Below are positions 49,517 to 57,772 of a DNA stretch of 64,000 bases, piece after piece. Made by a program: the position numbers and the translations under genes. Positions within the stretch are counted from its first letter, which is position 1. Every line of letters starts with the position of its first letter. The DNA is from Crossiella sp. S99.2 (GTDB taxonomy: Bacteria; Actinomycetota; Actinomycetes; Mycobacteriales; Pseudonocardiaceae): assembly GCF_023094165.1 (NCBI RefSeq), contig NZ_JALMDK010000008.1, positions 248,001 to 312,000 of the forward strand, in the 5' to 3' direction. The notes below the pieces were generated by a model. It was not told where the DNA came from. It saw only the letters and a program-made list of their open reading frames with translations, and made no database searches.

Positions 49517-52078
49517 GTGGCAACGAGTCCAGCCCGGTCACGACGTGTGACCGCGGCCTCCATCGCTGTGGCGCTCGCGGCGTTCGCCGTGGGCTCCGCT
49601 CCCGCCGCGAGCGCGGCGCCCACCGACTACGAGGCAGAGGACGCGTCGATCTCCCAGGGAGTCGTCGAGTCCAACCACACCGGGTTCACCGGACGGGGCT
49701 TCGTCAACTACACCAACGTGACCGGCAGCTACGTCGAGTGGACGGTCACCGCGGCCGCCGCGGGCGCCCAGACCCTCACCCTGCGCTATGCCAACGGCAC
49801 CGCGGTGAACCGGGCCATGGATGTGGCCGTGGACGGCGCGATCGTGGCCAACGACCTGGCCTTCGAGGGCACCGGCGCGTGGACCACCTGGACCACCAAG
49901 AACATCACCGCCACCCTGAAGGCGGGCGCGAACAAGATCCGGGCCACCGCGGTGACCGCCAACGGCGGCCCGAACGTGGACAAGCTCTCGGTGGAGAGCA
50001 GCGACACCCAGGCGCCGACCCCGCCGCCGAACCTGCGCTCCACCGGCAAGACCGCCAGCTCGGTCTCGCTGGCCTGGGACGCGGCCAGTGACAACGTGGG
50101 CGTCACCGGCTACGACATCTACCAGCACGGCCAGCTGATGAAGAGCGTCGGCGCGGTCCTGGCGGCCACGGTGGACAACCTGGAGCCGGACACCCTCTAC
50201 GACTGGACGGTCTTCGCCAAGGACGCCGCGGGCAACGTCTCGCCGGCCTCCAACGCGGTGCCGGTGCGCACCGACCCGGCCCCGCCGGACAACGAGAAGC
50301 CGACCGTCCCCGGTTCGCTGCGTTCCCCCGGCAAGACCTCGACCAGTGTCGACCTGGCCTGGAACGCCTCCACGGACAATGTGAAGGTCACCGGCTACGA
50401 GATCTTCACCGACGGCGCGCAGACCGGCACCGCCGACGGCAGCACCACCACGCACACCGCGGCCGGCCTGGCCGCGAACAAGGCCTACACCTTCCAGGTG
50501 CGGGCCAGGGACGCCGCGGGCAACCGCTCGGACCTCTCCGGCCCGATCACCGTGACCACCAGCCCCAGCGGCGGCACCGGCGTGCCCGAGCCGGGCGCGG
50601 TCAGCCAGATCGTCGGCGGCGTGGACGTGGCCTGGGGCCTGGCGTTCCTGCCGGACGGCTCCGCGCTGGTGACCGAGCGGGAGAGCTTCAACGTGCTGCG
50701 GGTGACCCCGGCCGGCCAGAAGACCGTGCTCGGCAAGATCCCCGGCGCGCAGAGCACCGGCGGCGAGGGCGGCGCGCTGGGCCTGGAGGTCTCGCCGAAC
50801 TTCGCCAGTGACGGATTGGTCTACATCTACCACACGGCGTCCTCGGGCAACCAGCTCGTGCGGGTCAAGCTGGAGGGCAACACCCTCTCCGGCTGGCAGA
50901 CCCTGCTCAGCGGCACCCCGAAGAGCCGCTTCCACAACGGCGGCAGGCTGCGCTTCAGCCCGGACGGCAAGCACCTGTTCATCTCCACCGGTGACGCCCA
51001 GAACGGCCCGAACGCGCAGAACCTGAACAACAACGCGGGCAAGATCCTGCGGCTCAACGCCGACGGCAGCATCCCCGCGGACAATCCCTTCCCCGGCAAG
51101 GCGATCTGGAGCTACGGCCACCGCAACGTGCAGGGCCTGGACTTCGACTCGCAGGGCCGGTTGTGGGCCTCGGAGTTCGGCAACTCCCAGCAGGACGAGG
51201 TCAACCTGATCACCAAGGGCGGCAACTACGGCTGGGACAAGTGCGAAGGCACCTCCGGCTCCGGTTGCGCGGGCACCATCCCGCCGAAGAAGACCTGGTC
51301 CACCAGTGCCGCCAGCCCCAGCGGGCTGACCATCATCAACGACCACGTCTTCGTCGCCACCACCAGGGGCGAGCGGATCTACCGGATGCGCATCGACGCC
51401 AGCGGCAACCTGGTCGACCAGAAGATCTACTTCCAGGGCAGCTACGGCAGGCTGCGCACGGTGGAGGTGGACAAGCAGGGCGACATCTGGCTGACCACCA
51501 GCACCGACAAGGACGGCACCACGGGCAACGACCGCATCCTGCGCATCGACGTCCAGTACGAGGGCGGCGAACCGCAGCCCGGCGACTTCAAGCTGTCCAG
51601 CACGGCCTTCGCCGACGACGCGATGATCCCGGCCCGGCACACCTGCGCCGGGGACAAGGTCGCCGGCCAGGACCCGTCCCCGCCGCTGGCCTGGGGCGCG
51701 GGCACGGTGGGCGCCAAGGCGTACGCGATCGTCTTCGCCGACCGGGTCAACAACGGCAACAAACTGCACTGGGCGATCTGGGACATCCCCGCCGCCACCC
51801 TCAAGCTGCCCGATGACCTGCCAGCGGGCTTCACCGTCCCCGGTCAGGGCGGCGCCAAGCAGAAGGCCATGGGCAGCGGGGCCAACGCGCAGAAGTTCTT
51901 CGGTCCCTGCCCCGGCGGCAACACCAACCCGTACACCTTCACCCTCTACGCCCTCAACACCACCACCGTCCCCGGTCTGACCTCCGGTTCGACCATGGCC
52001 CAGATCGAGGCCGCGATCAAGGCCAACAGCACCGCCAACACCGTGCTGCGCGGCCGTTCCAACGCCAAGGCCGGCTGA
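49517..52078 (+). CDS. Secreted CBM/FN3/PQQ-sugar-dehydrogenase/PEBP fusion protein
   Basis: An 853-residue exported multidomain protein. The signal peptide is residues 1-34. Then come a CBM6/35-like domain (about 37-160, DYEAEDASISQG ... GPNVDKLSVES), two fibronectin type III domains (about 170-262 and 267-352) and a PQQ-dependent sugar/sorbosone dehydrogenase beta-propeller (about 365-690: ISTGDAQNGPNAQN, WSYGHRNVQGLDF, GGNYGWDKCEG). The C-terminus is a YbhB/PEBP-like domain (about 705-850: HTCAGDKVAGQDPSPPLAWG, HWAIWDIPA). It likely oxidises a sugar bound through the carbohydrate module. The PQQ-PEBP fusion is unusual. GTG 49517 has GAGG 6-9 nt upstream (GTGAGGTAACTGTG). Confidence 0.88.
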   Translation: MATSPARSRRVTAASIAVALAAFAVGSAPAASAAPTDYEAEDASISQGVVESNHTGFTGRGFVNYTNVTGSYVEWTVTAAAAGAQTLTLRYANGTAVNRAMDVAVDGAIVANDLAFEGTGAWTTWTTKNITATLKAGANKIRATAVTANGGPNVDKLSVESSDTQAPTPPPNLRSTGKTASSVSLAWDAASDNVGVTGYDIYQHGQLMKSVGAVLAATVDNLEPDTLYDWTVFAKDAAGNVSPASNAVPVRTDPAPPDNEKPTVPGSLRSPGKTSTSVDLAWNASTDNVKVTGYEIFTDGAQTGTADGSTTTHTAAGLAANKAYTFQVRARDAAGNRSDLSGPITVTTSPSGGTGVPEPGAVSQIVGGVDVAWGLAFLPDGSALVTERESFNVLRVTPAGQKTVLGKIPGAQSTGGEGGALGLEVSPNFASDGLVYIYHTASSGNQLVRVKLEGNTLSGWQTLLSGTPKSRFHNGGRLRFSPDGKHLFISTGDAQNGPNAQNLNNNAGKILRLNADGSIPADNPFPGKAIWSYGHRNVQGLDFDSQGRLWASEFGNSQQDEVNLITKGGNYGWDKCEGTSGSGCAGTIPPKKTWSTSAASPSGLTIINDHVFVATTRGERIYRMRIDASGNLVDQKIYFQGSYGRLRTVEVDKQGDIWLTTSTDKDGTTGNDRILRIDVQYEGGEPQPGDFKLSSTAFADDAMIPARHTCAGDKVAGQDPSPPLAWGAGTVGAKAYAIVFADRVNNGNKLHWAIWDIPAATLKLPDDLPAGFTVPGQGGAKQKAMGSGANAQKFFGPCPGGNTNPYTFTLYALNTTTVPGLTSGSTMAQIEAAIKANSTANTVLRGRSNAKAG

Positions 52079-52096
52079 CCACCCCAGCCGGTAGCC

Positions 52097-52132
52097 GCTG
52101 CGGGCGCAGACACCCAGCCCTGCGCCCGCAGC
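52097..52132 (+). terminator. Terminator of the secreted PQQ-domain gene
   Basis: GCTGCGGGCGCAG (52097-52109) pairs perfectly with CTGCGCCCGCAGC (52120-52132), 13 bp, 10-nt loop. Confidence 0.8.
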
Positions 52133-52254
52133 ACCCCGGCATCCCTGCCCCGGTGTCCGGGCCACGATCGTCGCCCCCGGCGGCACCGTCTCCCCAGCTA
52201 GCCGATCGTTGGAGTGCGAGGTTCACTTTCGGCGTGTAGCTTCGGATGTCGGTC

Positions 52255-52271
52255 GATCACAAGGGGTGATC
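52255..52271. promoter_or_regulatory. GATCAC/GTGATC palindrome at the egtA start
   Basis: GATCAC (52255-52260) and GTGATC (52266-52271) flank AAGGG, ending 5-7 nt before the egtA start and overlapping its Shine-Dalgarno region. It could be an operator or a translation-masking hairpin. Confidence 0.4.
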
Positions 52272-52275
52272 AAAA

Positions 52276-53526
52276 GTGATGCCGTCAGAAGCCACCACCT
52301 TCGCGGAACCGCTGTCCCAACCGCTGCACGACCGGGCGGAGGCAGAGGCATATGTCGCCTCTGTCTGCTTCAAAACCGGCCCACCCGAGCTGGTCGGGGT
52401 CGAACTGGAATGGACCGTGCACCACGCGGACCAGCCCGGTCGACCACTCAGTCTGAACACGCTCCGTGACGCACTGGGCACGCATGCACCACCGCTGCTG
52501 GTCCAGGGCAGCCCGCACCACCCGCTCCCGAACGGCTCCCTGATCACCGTCGAACCCGGTGGCCAGGTCGAGATTTCCACCCAACCGGCGCCCAGCCTGG
52601 CCGGGCTGCTGCCCGTGGCCACCGCCGACATCGCCTATCTCATCGAACTCCTGCGCGGCGCCGGACTCCGGCTGGGTCAGCACGGCATCGACGCGCACCG
52701 GCTCCCGCACCGACTGCTCCAGGTCCCGCGCTACGCGGCCATGGAGACCGCGTTCAACCGCCGCGGACCGGACGGCCGGACCATGATGTGCAGCACCGCC
52801 GGACTCCAGGTCTGCGTGGACGCGGGCGAACCCGGCCGGGTCGCCACCCGCTGGGCCGCAGCGCACGCGCTGGGGCCGGTGCTGGCGGCGGCCTTCGCCA
52901 ACTCCGCGGAGTTCGCCGGGCGGCGCACCGGCTGGGCCTCGGCCCGGATGCGCACCCTGTTCGGCACCGATCCCAACCGCACCAGAGCCGGCGAGGTCAG
53001 CACCGACCCGGCCGCGGACTGGGCGCGCCGGGTCATGGACACCCCGCTGATCTGCCTGCGCCGCCCCGGCACCTGCTGGGACGCGCCGCCGGGCCTGACC
53101 TTCGGCGCCTGGGCCGACGGCGCGCTGGAGCGCCGCCCGAGCACCGACGACCTGGACTACCACCTCAGCACGATGTTCCCGCCGGTCCGCCCGCGCGGGT
53201 ACCTCGAGATCCGCTACCTGGACACCCAGCCGACCGGCGAGTGGACCGTCCCGGTGGCACTGCTGATCGCGCTGTTCCACCGGGAGTCCACAGTGGACAG
53301 CGCGCTGGACGCGGTGAGTCAGGCCGCCGACCGCTGGGTCGAGGCGGCGCGGCACGGCCTCGCCGATCCGGTGCTGGCCATGGTGGCGCCACGGGTCTTC
53401 GACCTGGCGCTGCGCGCGTTGCCCGAGCTAGGGCTGCCAGCCGCCACCAGGGCGCTGGTCGAGGAGACCGTGGGATACCTGTTGGCCGGCCGTGCTCCGG
53501 TCGGCGCGGCCGAGGAGCTGGCATGA
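52276..53526 (+). CDS. egtA: EgtA, glutamate-cysteine ligase for ergothioneine synthesis
   Basis: A 416-residue glutamate-cysteine ligase (GCS2/EgtA) that makes gamma-glutamylcysteine for ergothioneine. Motifs: ELVGVELEWTVHHADQP near the N-terminus, GQVEISTQPAPSL, and the C-terminal PVRPRGYLEIRYLDTQPTGE, which carries the substrate-binding Arg residues. The start is GTG 52276 (ATG 52279 is a close alternative). It is the first gene of egtABCD and ends by ATGA overlap with egtB. A GATCAC/GTGATC repeat just upstream may control it. Confidence 0.94.
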   Translation: MMPSEATTFAEPLSQPLHDRAEAEAYVASVCFKTGPPELVGVELEWTVHHADQPGRPLSLNTLRDALGTHAPPLLVQGSPHHPLPNGSLITVEPGGQVEISTQPAPSLAGLLPVATADIAYLIELLRGAGLRLGQHGIDAHRLPHRLLQVPRYAAMETAFNRRGPDGRTMMCSTAGLQVCVDAGEPGRVATRWAAAHALGPVLAAAFANSAEFAGRRTGWASARMRTLFGTDPNRTRAGEVSTDPAADWARRVMDTPLICLRRPGTCWDAPPGLTFGAWADGALERRPSTDDLDYHLSTMFPPVRPRGYLEIRYLDTQPTGEWTVPVALLIALFHRESTVDSALDAVSQAADRWVEAARHGLADPVLAMVAPRVFDLALRALPELGLPAATRALVEETVGYLLAGRAPVGAAEELA

Positions 53527-54869
53527 CCGTCAACCCAGTCGATCTGCCCATCGAGCAGCTACGCGACACGGTCGCGGAATCCTTACAGCGGGCCAGGAAT
53601 CGCAGCACCGGGCTCACCGAGTCCATCGACGAGGCCGATCTGGTCAAACAGCACTCCAAGCTGATGTCGCCGCTGATCTGGGACTACGCGCACATCGGCA
53701 ACCAGGAGGAACTCTGGCTGGTGCGCGATGTCGGCGGCCGGGACCCGGTGCGCCAGGACATCGACGAGCTGTACGACGCCTTCAAACACCCCCGCGCAGG
53801 CCGTCCGCAACTCCCGCTGCTCAACCCGCGGGAGGCCAGGACCTATGTGCGCGAGGTGCGGGAGAAGGTCCTGGACGTGCTCGACACCTCGCCCCTGGAG
53901 GGCGGCCGGCTGCTCGACGGCGCGTTCGCCTTCGGCATGATCGCCCAGCACGAGCAGCAGCACGACGAGACCATGCTCGCCACCCACCAGCTCCGCATCG
54001 GCCCGGCCGCCCTGCACGCTCCACCGCCGCCGGACCCACCCTCCGATGTGGACAGACTGCCGGCCGAGGTGCTGATTCCCGGCGGCCGGTTCGAGATGGG
54101 CACCTCCACCGAACCGTGGGCGCTGGACAACGAACGCCCAGCGCATCCGGTGCAGGTGGCCGACTTCTTCCTGGACACCACCCCGGTCACCAACGGCGCC
54201 TACCGCCAGTTCATCGCCGCCGGCGGTTACGACGACGAACGCTGGTGGAGCGAGGCGGGCTGGGCGCACCGGCAGCGCGCCAACCTCTCCGCCCCGCTGT
54301 TCTGGCGTTCCGACGGCCACGACGGCTGGCTGCGCCGACGCTTCGGCGTGCTGGAACCGGTGCCGGACAACGAACCCGTGCTGCACGTCAGCTTCCACGA
54401 AGCCCAGGCGTACGCCCGCTGGGCGGGCAAGCGGCTGCCCACCGAACCGGAGTGGGAGAAGGCCGCCCGCTTCGACCCGGCCACCGGCCGCTCCCGCAGA
54501 TATCCCTGGGGCGACGCCGATCCCGGTCCCGAACACGCCAACCTGGGCCAGCGGCACCTGCGTCCCGCGCCCGCCGGGTCCTATCCGGACGGCGCTTCCC
54601 CGCTGGGGGTGCGCCAGCTCATCGGCGATGTCTGGGAGTGGCTGGACAGCGACTTCCTGCCCTACCCGGGATTCGCCGCCTTCCCCTATGACGAGTACTC
54701 CAAGGTGTTCTTCCGCGGCGACTACAAGATGTTGCGCGGCGGCAGTTTCGGCACCGACCAGGTGTCGGTGCGCGGCACCTTCCGCAACTGGGACCACCCG
54801 GTCCGCCGACAGATCTTCAGTGGATTCCGGTGCGCGCGCGACGCGCGTGCAGAGGAAGTGAACCGCTAG
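53523..54869 (+). CDS. egtB: EgtB, hercynine oxygenase (sulfoxide synthase)
   Basis: A 448-residue non-heme iron enzyme that joins gamma-glutamylcysteine to hercynine with O2. The N-terminal DinB-like bundle has the three iron ligands in DYAHIGNQEELW and IAQHEQQHDETML (His-x3-His). The C-terminal formylglycine-generating-enzyme-like domain has IPGGRFEMGTSTEPWALDNE, VHQ-like FFLDTTPVTNGAYRQFI, WEKAARFDPATGRSRRYPWG and MLRGGSFGTDQ. The end SGFRCARD is standard. ATG 53523 overlaps the egtA stop. Confidence 0.96.
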   Translation: MTVNPVDLPIEQLRDTVAESLQRARNRSTGLTESIDEADLVKQHSKLMSPLIWDYAHIGNQEELWLVRDVGGRDPVRQDIDELYDAFKHPRAGRPQLPLLNPREARTYVREVREKVLDVLDTSPLEGGRLLDGAFAFGMIAQHEQQHDETMLATHQLRIGPAALHAPPPPDPPSDVDRLPAEVLIPGGRFEMGTSTEPWALDNERPAHPVQVADFFLDTTPVTNGAYRQFIAAGGYDDERWWSEAGWAHRQRANLSAPLFWRSDGHDGWLRRRFGVLEPVPDNEPVLHVSFHEAQAYARWAGKRLPTEPEWEKAARFDPATGRSRRYPWGDADPGPEHANLGQRHLRPAPAGSYPDGASPLGVRQLIGDVWEWLDSDFLPYPGFAAFPYDEYSKVFFRGDYKMLRGGSFGTDQVSVRGTFRNWDHPVRRQIFSGFRCARDARAEEVNR

Positions 54870-54871
54870 GC

Positions 54872-55621
54872 GTGTGCCGCCATCTGGCTTACCTGGGCCC
54901 CGCCATGCCCTTGGCCGACCTGGTGCTGACCCCGCCGCACTCGTTGCTGCGGCAGTCCTGGGCGCCCGCGGACATGCGCGGCGGCGGCACGATCAACGCC
55001 GACGGTCACGGCGTCGGCTGGTACCCCCAGCCCGGCGCCGCCCCGGTCCGGCACCGCAGCGCCAGTCCACTCTGGACGGACACCTCCTTCGCCTCCTGGG
55101 CGGGCGCGGTGTCTTCCGGCGCGGTGCTGGCCGCGGTGCGCTCGGCCACCGTCGGCATGCCGGTGACCGAATCCGCCAACGCCCCCTTCCTGGACGGCCA
55201 ATGGCTGTTCAGCCACAACGGAAAAGTCACCGGCTGGCCGCACTCCCTGGCCGCCCTGGCCGAGACCCTCCCGGCGACCGACCTGCTCACCCTGGACGCC
55301 GCCACCGACTCCGCCCTGCTGTGGGCGTTGCTGCGCAGGCGATTGCGCGCGGGCGAACCCGCCGCGACCGCGGTGTCCGATCTCGTCCGGACGGTGGCCG
55401 CGGCCGCCCCGGACTCCCGGCTCAACCTGTTGCTGACCGACGGCACGAACATCGTGGCCACTACGTGGTGGCACTCGTTGTCCGTGCTTCATACGGGAAA
55501 ATCCGTGATCGTCGCCTCCGAACCCACTGATGAGCGCGACTGGCAGCCGGTCCCCGACCGGCATCTGGTGCTGGCCAATTCGTCCACTCTGGACATAATC
55601 TCCCTTGAGGATCATCGATGA
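54872..55621 (+). CDS. egtC: EgtC, gamma-glutamyl hercynylcysteine sulfoxide hydrolase
   Basis: A 249-residue class-II glutamine-amidotransferase-like enzyme that removes glutamate from the sulfoxide intermediate. The N-terminal nucleophile is Cys2 (MCRHLAYLGP after initiation at GTG 54872). Conserved parts are INADGHGVGWYPQPGAAPVR and SANAPFLDGQWLFSHNGKVT, the latter with the family NG pair. Length and order fit EgtC. It begins 2 nt after egtB and its stop overlaps the egtD ATG (ATGA). Confidence 0.94.
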   Translation: MCRHLAYLGPAMPLADLVLTPPHSLLRQSWAPADMRGGGTINADGHGVGWYPQPGAAPVRHRSASPLWTDTSFASWAGAVSSGAVLAAVRSATVGMPVTESANAPFLDGQWLFSHNGKVTGWPHSLAALAETLPATDLLTLDAATDSALLWALLRRRLRAGEPAATAVSDLVRTVAAAAPDSRLNLLLTDGTNIVATTWWHSLSVLHTGKSVIVASEPTDERDWQPVPDRHLVLANSSTLDIISLEDHR

Positions 55622-56592
55622 CCCTGCCTGTCCTGGACATCCATCTGACCGAGCACGACGCGGCCGCCGCACTGCGCGCCGATGTCCTCAGTGGACTCAC
55701 CGCCAACCCGAAGTCCTTGCCGCCCAAGTGGTTCTACGACGAACGCGGCAGTGAGCTGTTCGAACAGATCACTGAACTACCCGAGTATTACCCCACCGGC
55801 GCCGAACGCGAGGTGCTGGCCCAGGTGGCCGGGGAGATCGCCGCCACCACCGGCGCGGAGACCATGGTGGAACTCGGCTCCGGCTCCTCCGTCAAAACCC
55901 GCCTGCTGCTGGATGCCTTGCGCGCCAACCACACCCTGCACCGCTTCGTGCCGCTGGACGTCTCGGCCGCCGCGCTGCTCCAGTCCACCGCCGCGCTGGC
56001 CGAGGACTACCCGGGCCTGGAGGTCCGCGGCGTGGTCGGCGACTTCACCCGCCACCTGGACCGGCTTCCGGTCGGCGGCAGGCGCCTGGTCGCCTTCCTG
56101 GGCGGCACCATCGGCAACCTGCTCCCGGCCGAACGCGCCGACTTCTTCGCCGACATCCGCGCCGCCCTGCAACCGGGGGAGTGGCTGCTGCTGGGCACCG
56201 ACCTGGTCAAGGACCAGGACACCCTGGTCCGCGCCTACGACGACAGCCAGGGCGTGACCGCGGACTTCAACCGCAACGTGCTGCGCGTGCTCAACCGCGA
56301 ACTGGCCGCCGACTTCGAGGTCGACGCCTTCGAGCACGTCGCGGTCTGGGACGAGGACTGGGAGTGGATCGAGATGCGGCTGCGCGCCACCAAGCCGATG
56401 AGCGTGCGCGTCGACGCCCTGGACCTGGAGGTCAAGTTCGACGCGGGGGAGGAGATGCGCACCGAGGTCTCGGCTAAGTTCCGCCAGTCCGGCGTCCGCC
56501 GGGAACTCGCCGCCGCAGGCTTCGACCTGCGCAAATGGTGGACCGACCCGGCGGGTAGGTTCGGGGTCTCGCTAGCCCGCGCCGAGGGATAA
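55618..56592 (+). CDS. egtD: EgtD, histidine N-alpha-methyltransferase
   Basis: A 324-residue SAM-dependent methyltransferase that trimethylates histidine to hercynine. Motifs: LPPKWFYDERGSELFEQITE (typical EgtD), ELPEYYPTGAE, TMVELGSGSSVKTRLLLDAL and VAFLGGTIGNLLPAERADFF. The C-terminus has DAGEEMRTEVSAKFRQSGVR. Last of the egtABCD operon. egtE (the PLP lyase) is not in the cluster, as in many actinomycetes. Confidence 0.96.
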   Translation: MTLPVLDIHLTEHDAAAALRADVLSGLTANPKSLPPKWFYDERGSELFEQITELPEYYPTGAEREVLAQVAGEIAATTGAETMVELGSGSSVKTRLLLDALRANHTLHRFVPLDVSAAALLQSTAALAEDYPGLEVRGVVGDFTRHLDRLPVGGRRLVAFLGGTIGNLLPAERADFFADIRAALQPGEWLLLGTDLVKDQDTLVRAYDDSQGVTADFNRNVLRVLNRELAADFEVDAFEHVAVWDEDWEWIEMRLRATKPMSVRVDALDLEVKFDAGEEMRTEVSAKFRQSGVRRELAAAGFDLRKWWTDPAGRFGVSLARAEG

Positions 56593-56604
56593 TAAGGTCT
56601 AAAC

Positions 56605-57075
56605 ATGAATCTTGTTCGCAACCTGGCGGTCAAGTTCGGCCGCCAGGAGTGGTTCGCCAAACTCGGCCGCAAGCTCGTCCCGCTGGACGTCAAGATCCAG
56701 CAGCGCACCAAGGGCAAGATCAGCGTGTCCGAGCTGCTGGGCCTGCCCGCCCTGCTGCTGACCACCACGGGCCGCAAAAGCGGTCAACCCAGGTCGGTGC
56801 CGCTGTTGTTCGTGCCCTATGGCGAGCAGTTCATCGTCACCGGCTCGAACTGGGGCCAGCAGCACCACCCGGCCTGGTCGGTGAACCTCCTGGCGACCCC
56901 CGAGGCCCAGGTCACCTTGCGCGCCAAGAACTTCCCGGTGACCGGCCGTCTGGTCACCGGCGAGGAACGAGCCAAGGTCTGGTCCGAGATCGTCAAGGTC
57001 TGGCCCGCCTACAACACCTACGCCGAACGAGCGGGAAATCGCGAGATCCGAGTCTTCCTACTCACCAAGAACTGA
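56605..57075 (+). CDS. Deazaflavin (F420)-dependent nitroreductase family protein
   Basis: A 156-residue DUF385/F420-type flavin-fold protein: LPALLLTTTGRKSGQPRSVP and LLFVPYGEQFIVTGSNWGQQ, then HHPAWSVNLLATPEAQVTLR. Relatives include Ddn, which reduces quinones or nitroimidazoles with reduced F420. The conserved TTTGRKSGQPR segment contacts F420 phosphates. ATG 56605 lies 12 nt after egtD and may be co-transcribed. The N-terminal basic helix (LVRNLAVKFGRQEWFAK) suggests membrane association. A hairpin follows the stop. Confidence 0.88.
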   Translation: MNLVRNLAVKFGRQEWFAKLGRKLVPLDVKIQQRTKGKISVSELLGLPALLLTTTGRKSGQPRSVPLLFVPYGEQFIVTGSNWGQQHHPAWSVNLLATPEAQVTLRAKNFPVTGRLVTGEERAKVWSEIVKVWPAYNTYAERAGNREIRVFLLTKN

Positions 57076-57079
57076 CCCC

Positions 57080-57118
57080 AGGGGCCGCCTCCGCCCAACC
57101 GTCGTGGGGGCGGCCCCT
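57080..57118. terminator. Hairpin between F420-type and SRPBCC genes
   Basis: AGGGGCCGCC (57080-57089) pairs with GGCGGCCCCT (57109-57118), 10 bp perfect, between two convergent stops. Confidence 0.7.
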
Positions 57119-57127
57119 GCCCATGTC

Positions 57128-57583
57128 CTACTCCGCCCCCTCCAGATACCGCTTGGCCAGCCGAACTTCCTCCTCGACCTCTGCCAGCACCTGGCGTCGC
57201 AGCAACGGCTCCACCCAGCGCAACCAGGCCCGGAACCGGAAGTTGAGCGTCCGCACCAACCGGGTCCCACCCGCGACCGGCGTGCACACAAAGCTGGCGT
57301 CGAACTCGGAGAACAGCCGCCCCCGCCGATTGGCGGGCGACGGCGCCAGCGCGACATCAACCCGCAGCCCAGGCGTCAACCGCATCCGCGACACCGTCAC
57401 CGGCCCCGGCAACCCCGCGATCCTGGCCCGGAACGCGAACTCGGTCACCTCCCCCTCCCGCCGCATCCACAACACAGGGTGGATCTTGCGGTCGACCTGG
57501 GCGTACCGCCGCGCGTCCAGCACGAACTCCAGCAGCTCCGCGGGCGTGCAGCCGATCGTCTCGGTGACCTCGATCGTGAGCAT
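57128..57583 (-). CDS. SRPBCC (START/Bet v1-like) family protein
   Basis: A 151-residue protein of the SRPBCC ligand-binding fold: LTIEVTETIGCTPAELLEFV at the start, DARRYAQVDRKIHPVLWMRR, then VCTPVAGGTRLVRTLNFRF and the long C-terminal helix LLRRQVLAEVEEEVRLAKRY. Such proteins bind hydrophobic small molecules. No partner gene is coupled. ATG 57583 has few upstream hints. Confidence 0.8.
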   Translation of the reverse strand: MLTIEVTETIGCTPAELLEFVLDARRYAQVDRKIHPVLWMRREGEVTEFAFRARIAGLPGPVTVSRMRLTPGLRVDVALAPSPANRRGRLFSEFDASFVCTPVAGGTRLVRTLNFRFRAWLRWVEPLLRRQVLAEVEEEVRLAKRYLEGAE

Positions 57584-57644
57584 GCCGCCACGCTAACCAG
57601 GGTCGCGCCCCGAAGTCCGCCGAACAGACCGGATTCCGGGATGG

Positions 57645-57742
57645 GTGTGACGCTCCCGGGCGGATGCCACGGGCGGGGACACCGCCACGGGAACGTCACA
57701 CAGGGCGTCCGGTGACTCCCGGAGGAGTTCGCCACACCGGAC
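57645..57742. terminator. Two hairpins downstream of the PLP-enzyme gene
   Basis: GTGTGACGCTCCCG (57645-57658) pairs with CGGGAACGTCACAC (57688-57701), 14 pairs with one mismatch that becomes G-U on one strand. GTCCGGTG (57707-57714) pairs with CACCGGAC (57735-57742). The second lies 30 nt after the PLP-enzyme stop on the minus strand and is its likely terminator. Confidence 0.55.
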
Positions 57743-57772
57743 ACCCAGTCATCGCCGCGGGCACCCGCGAGG

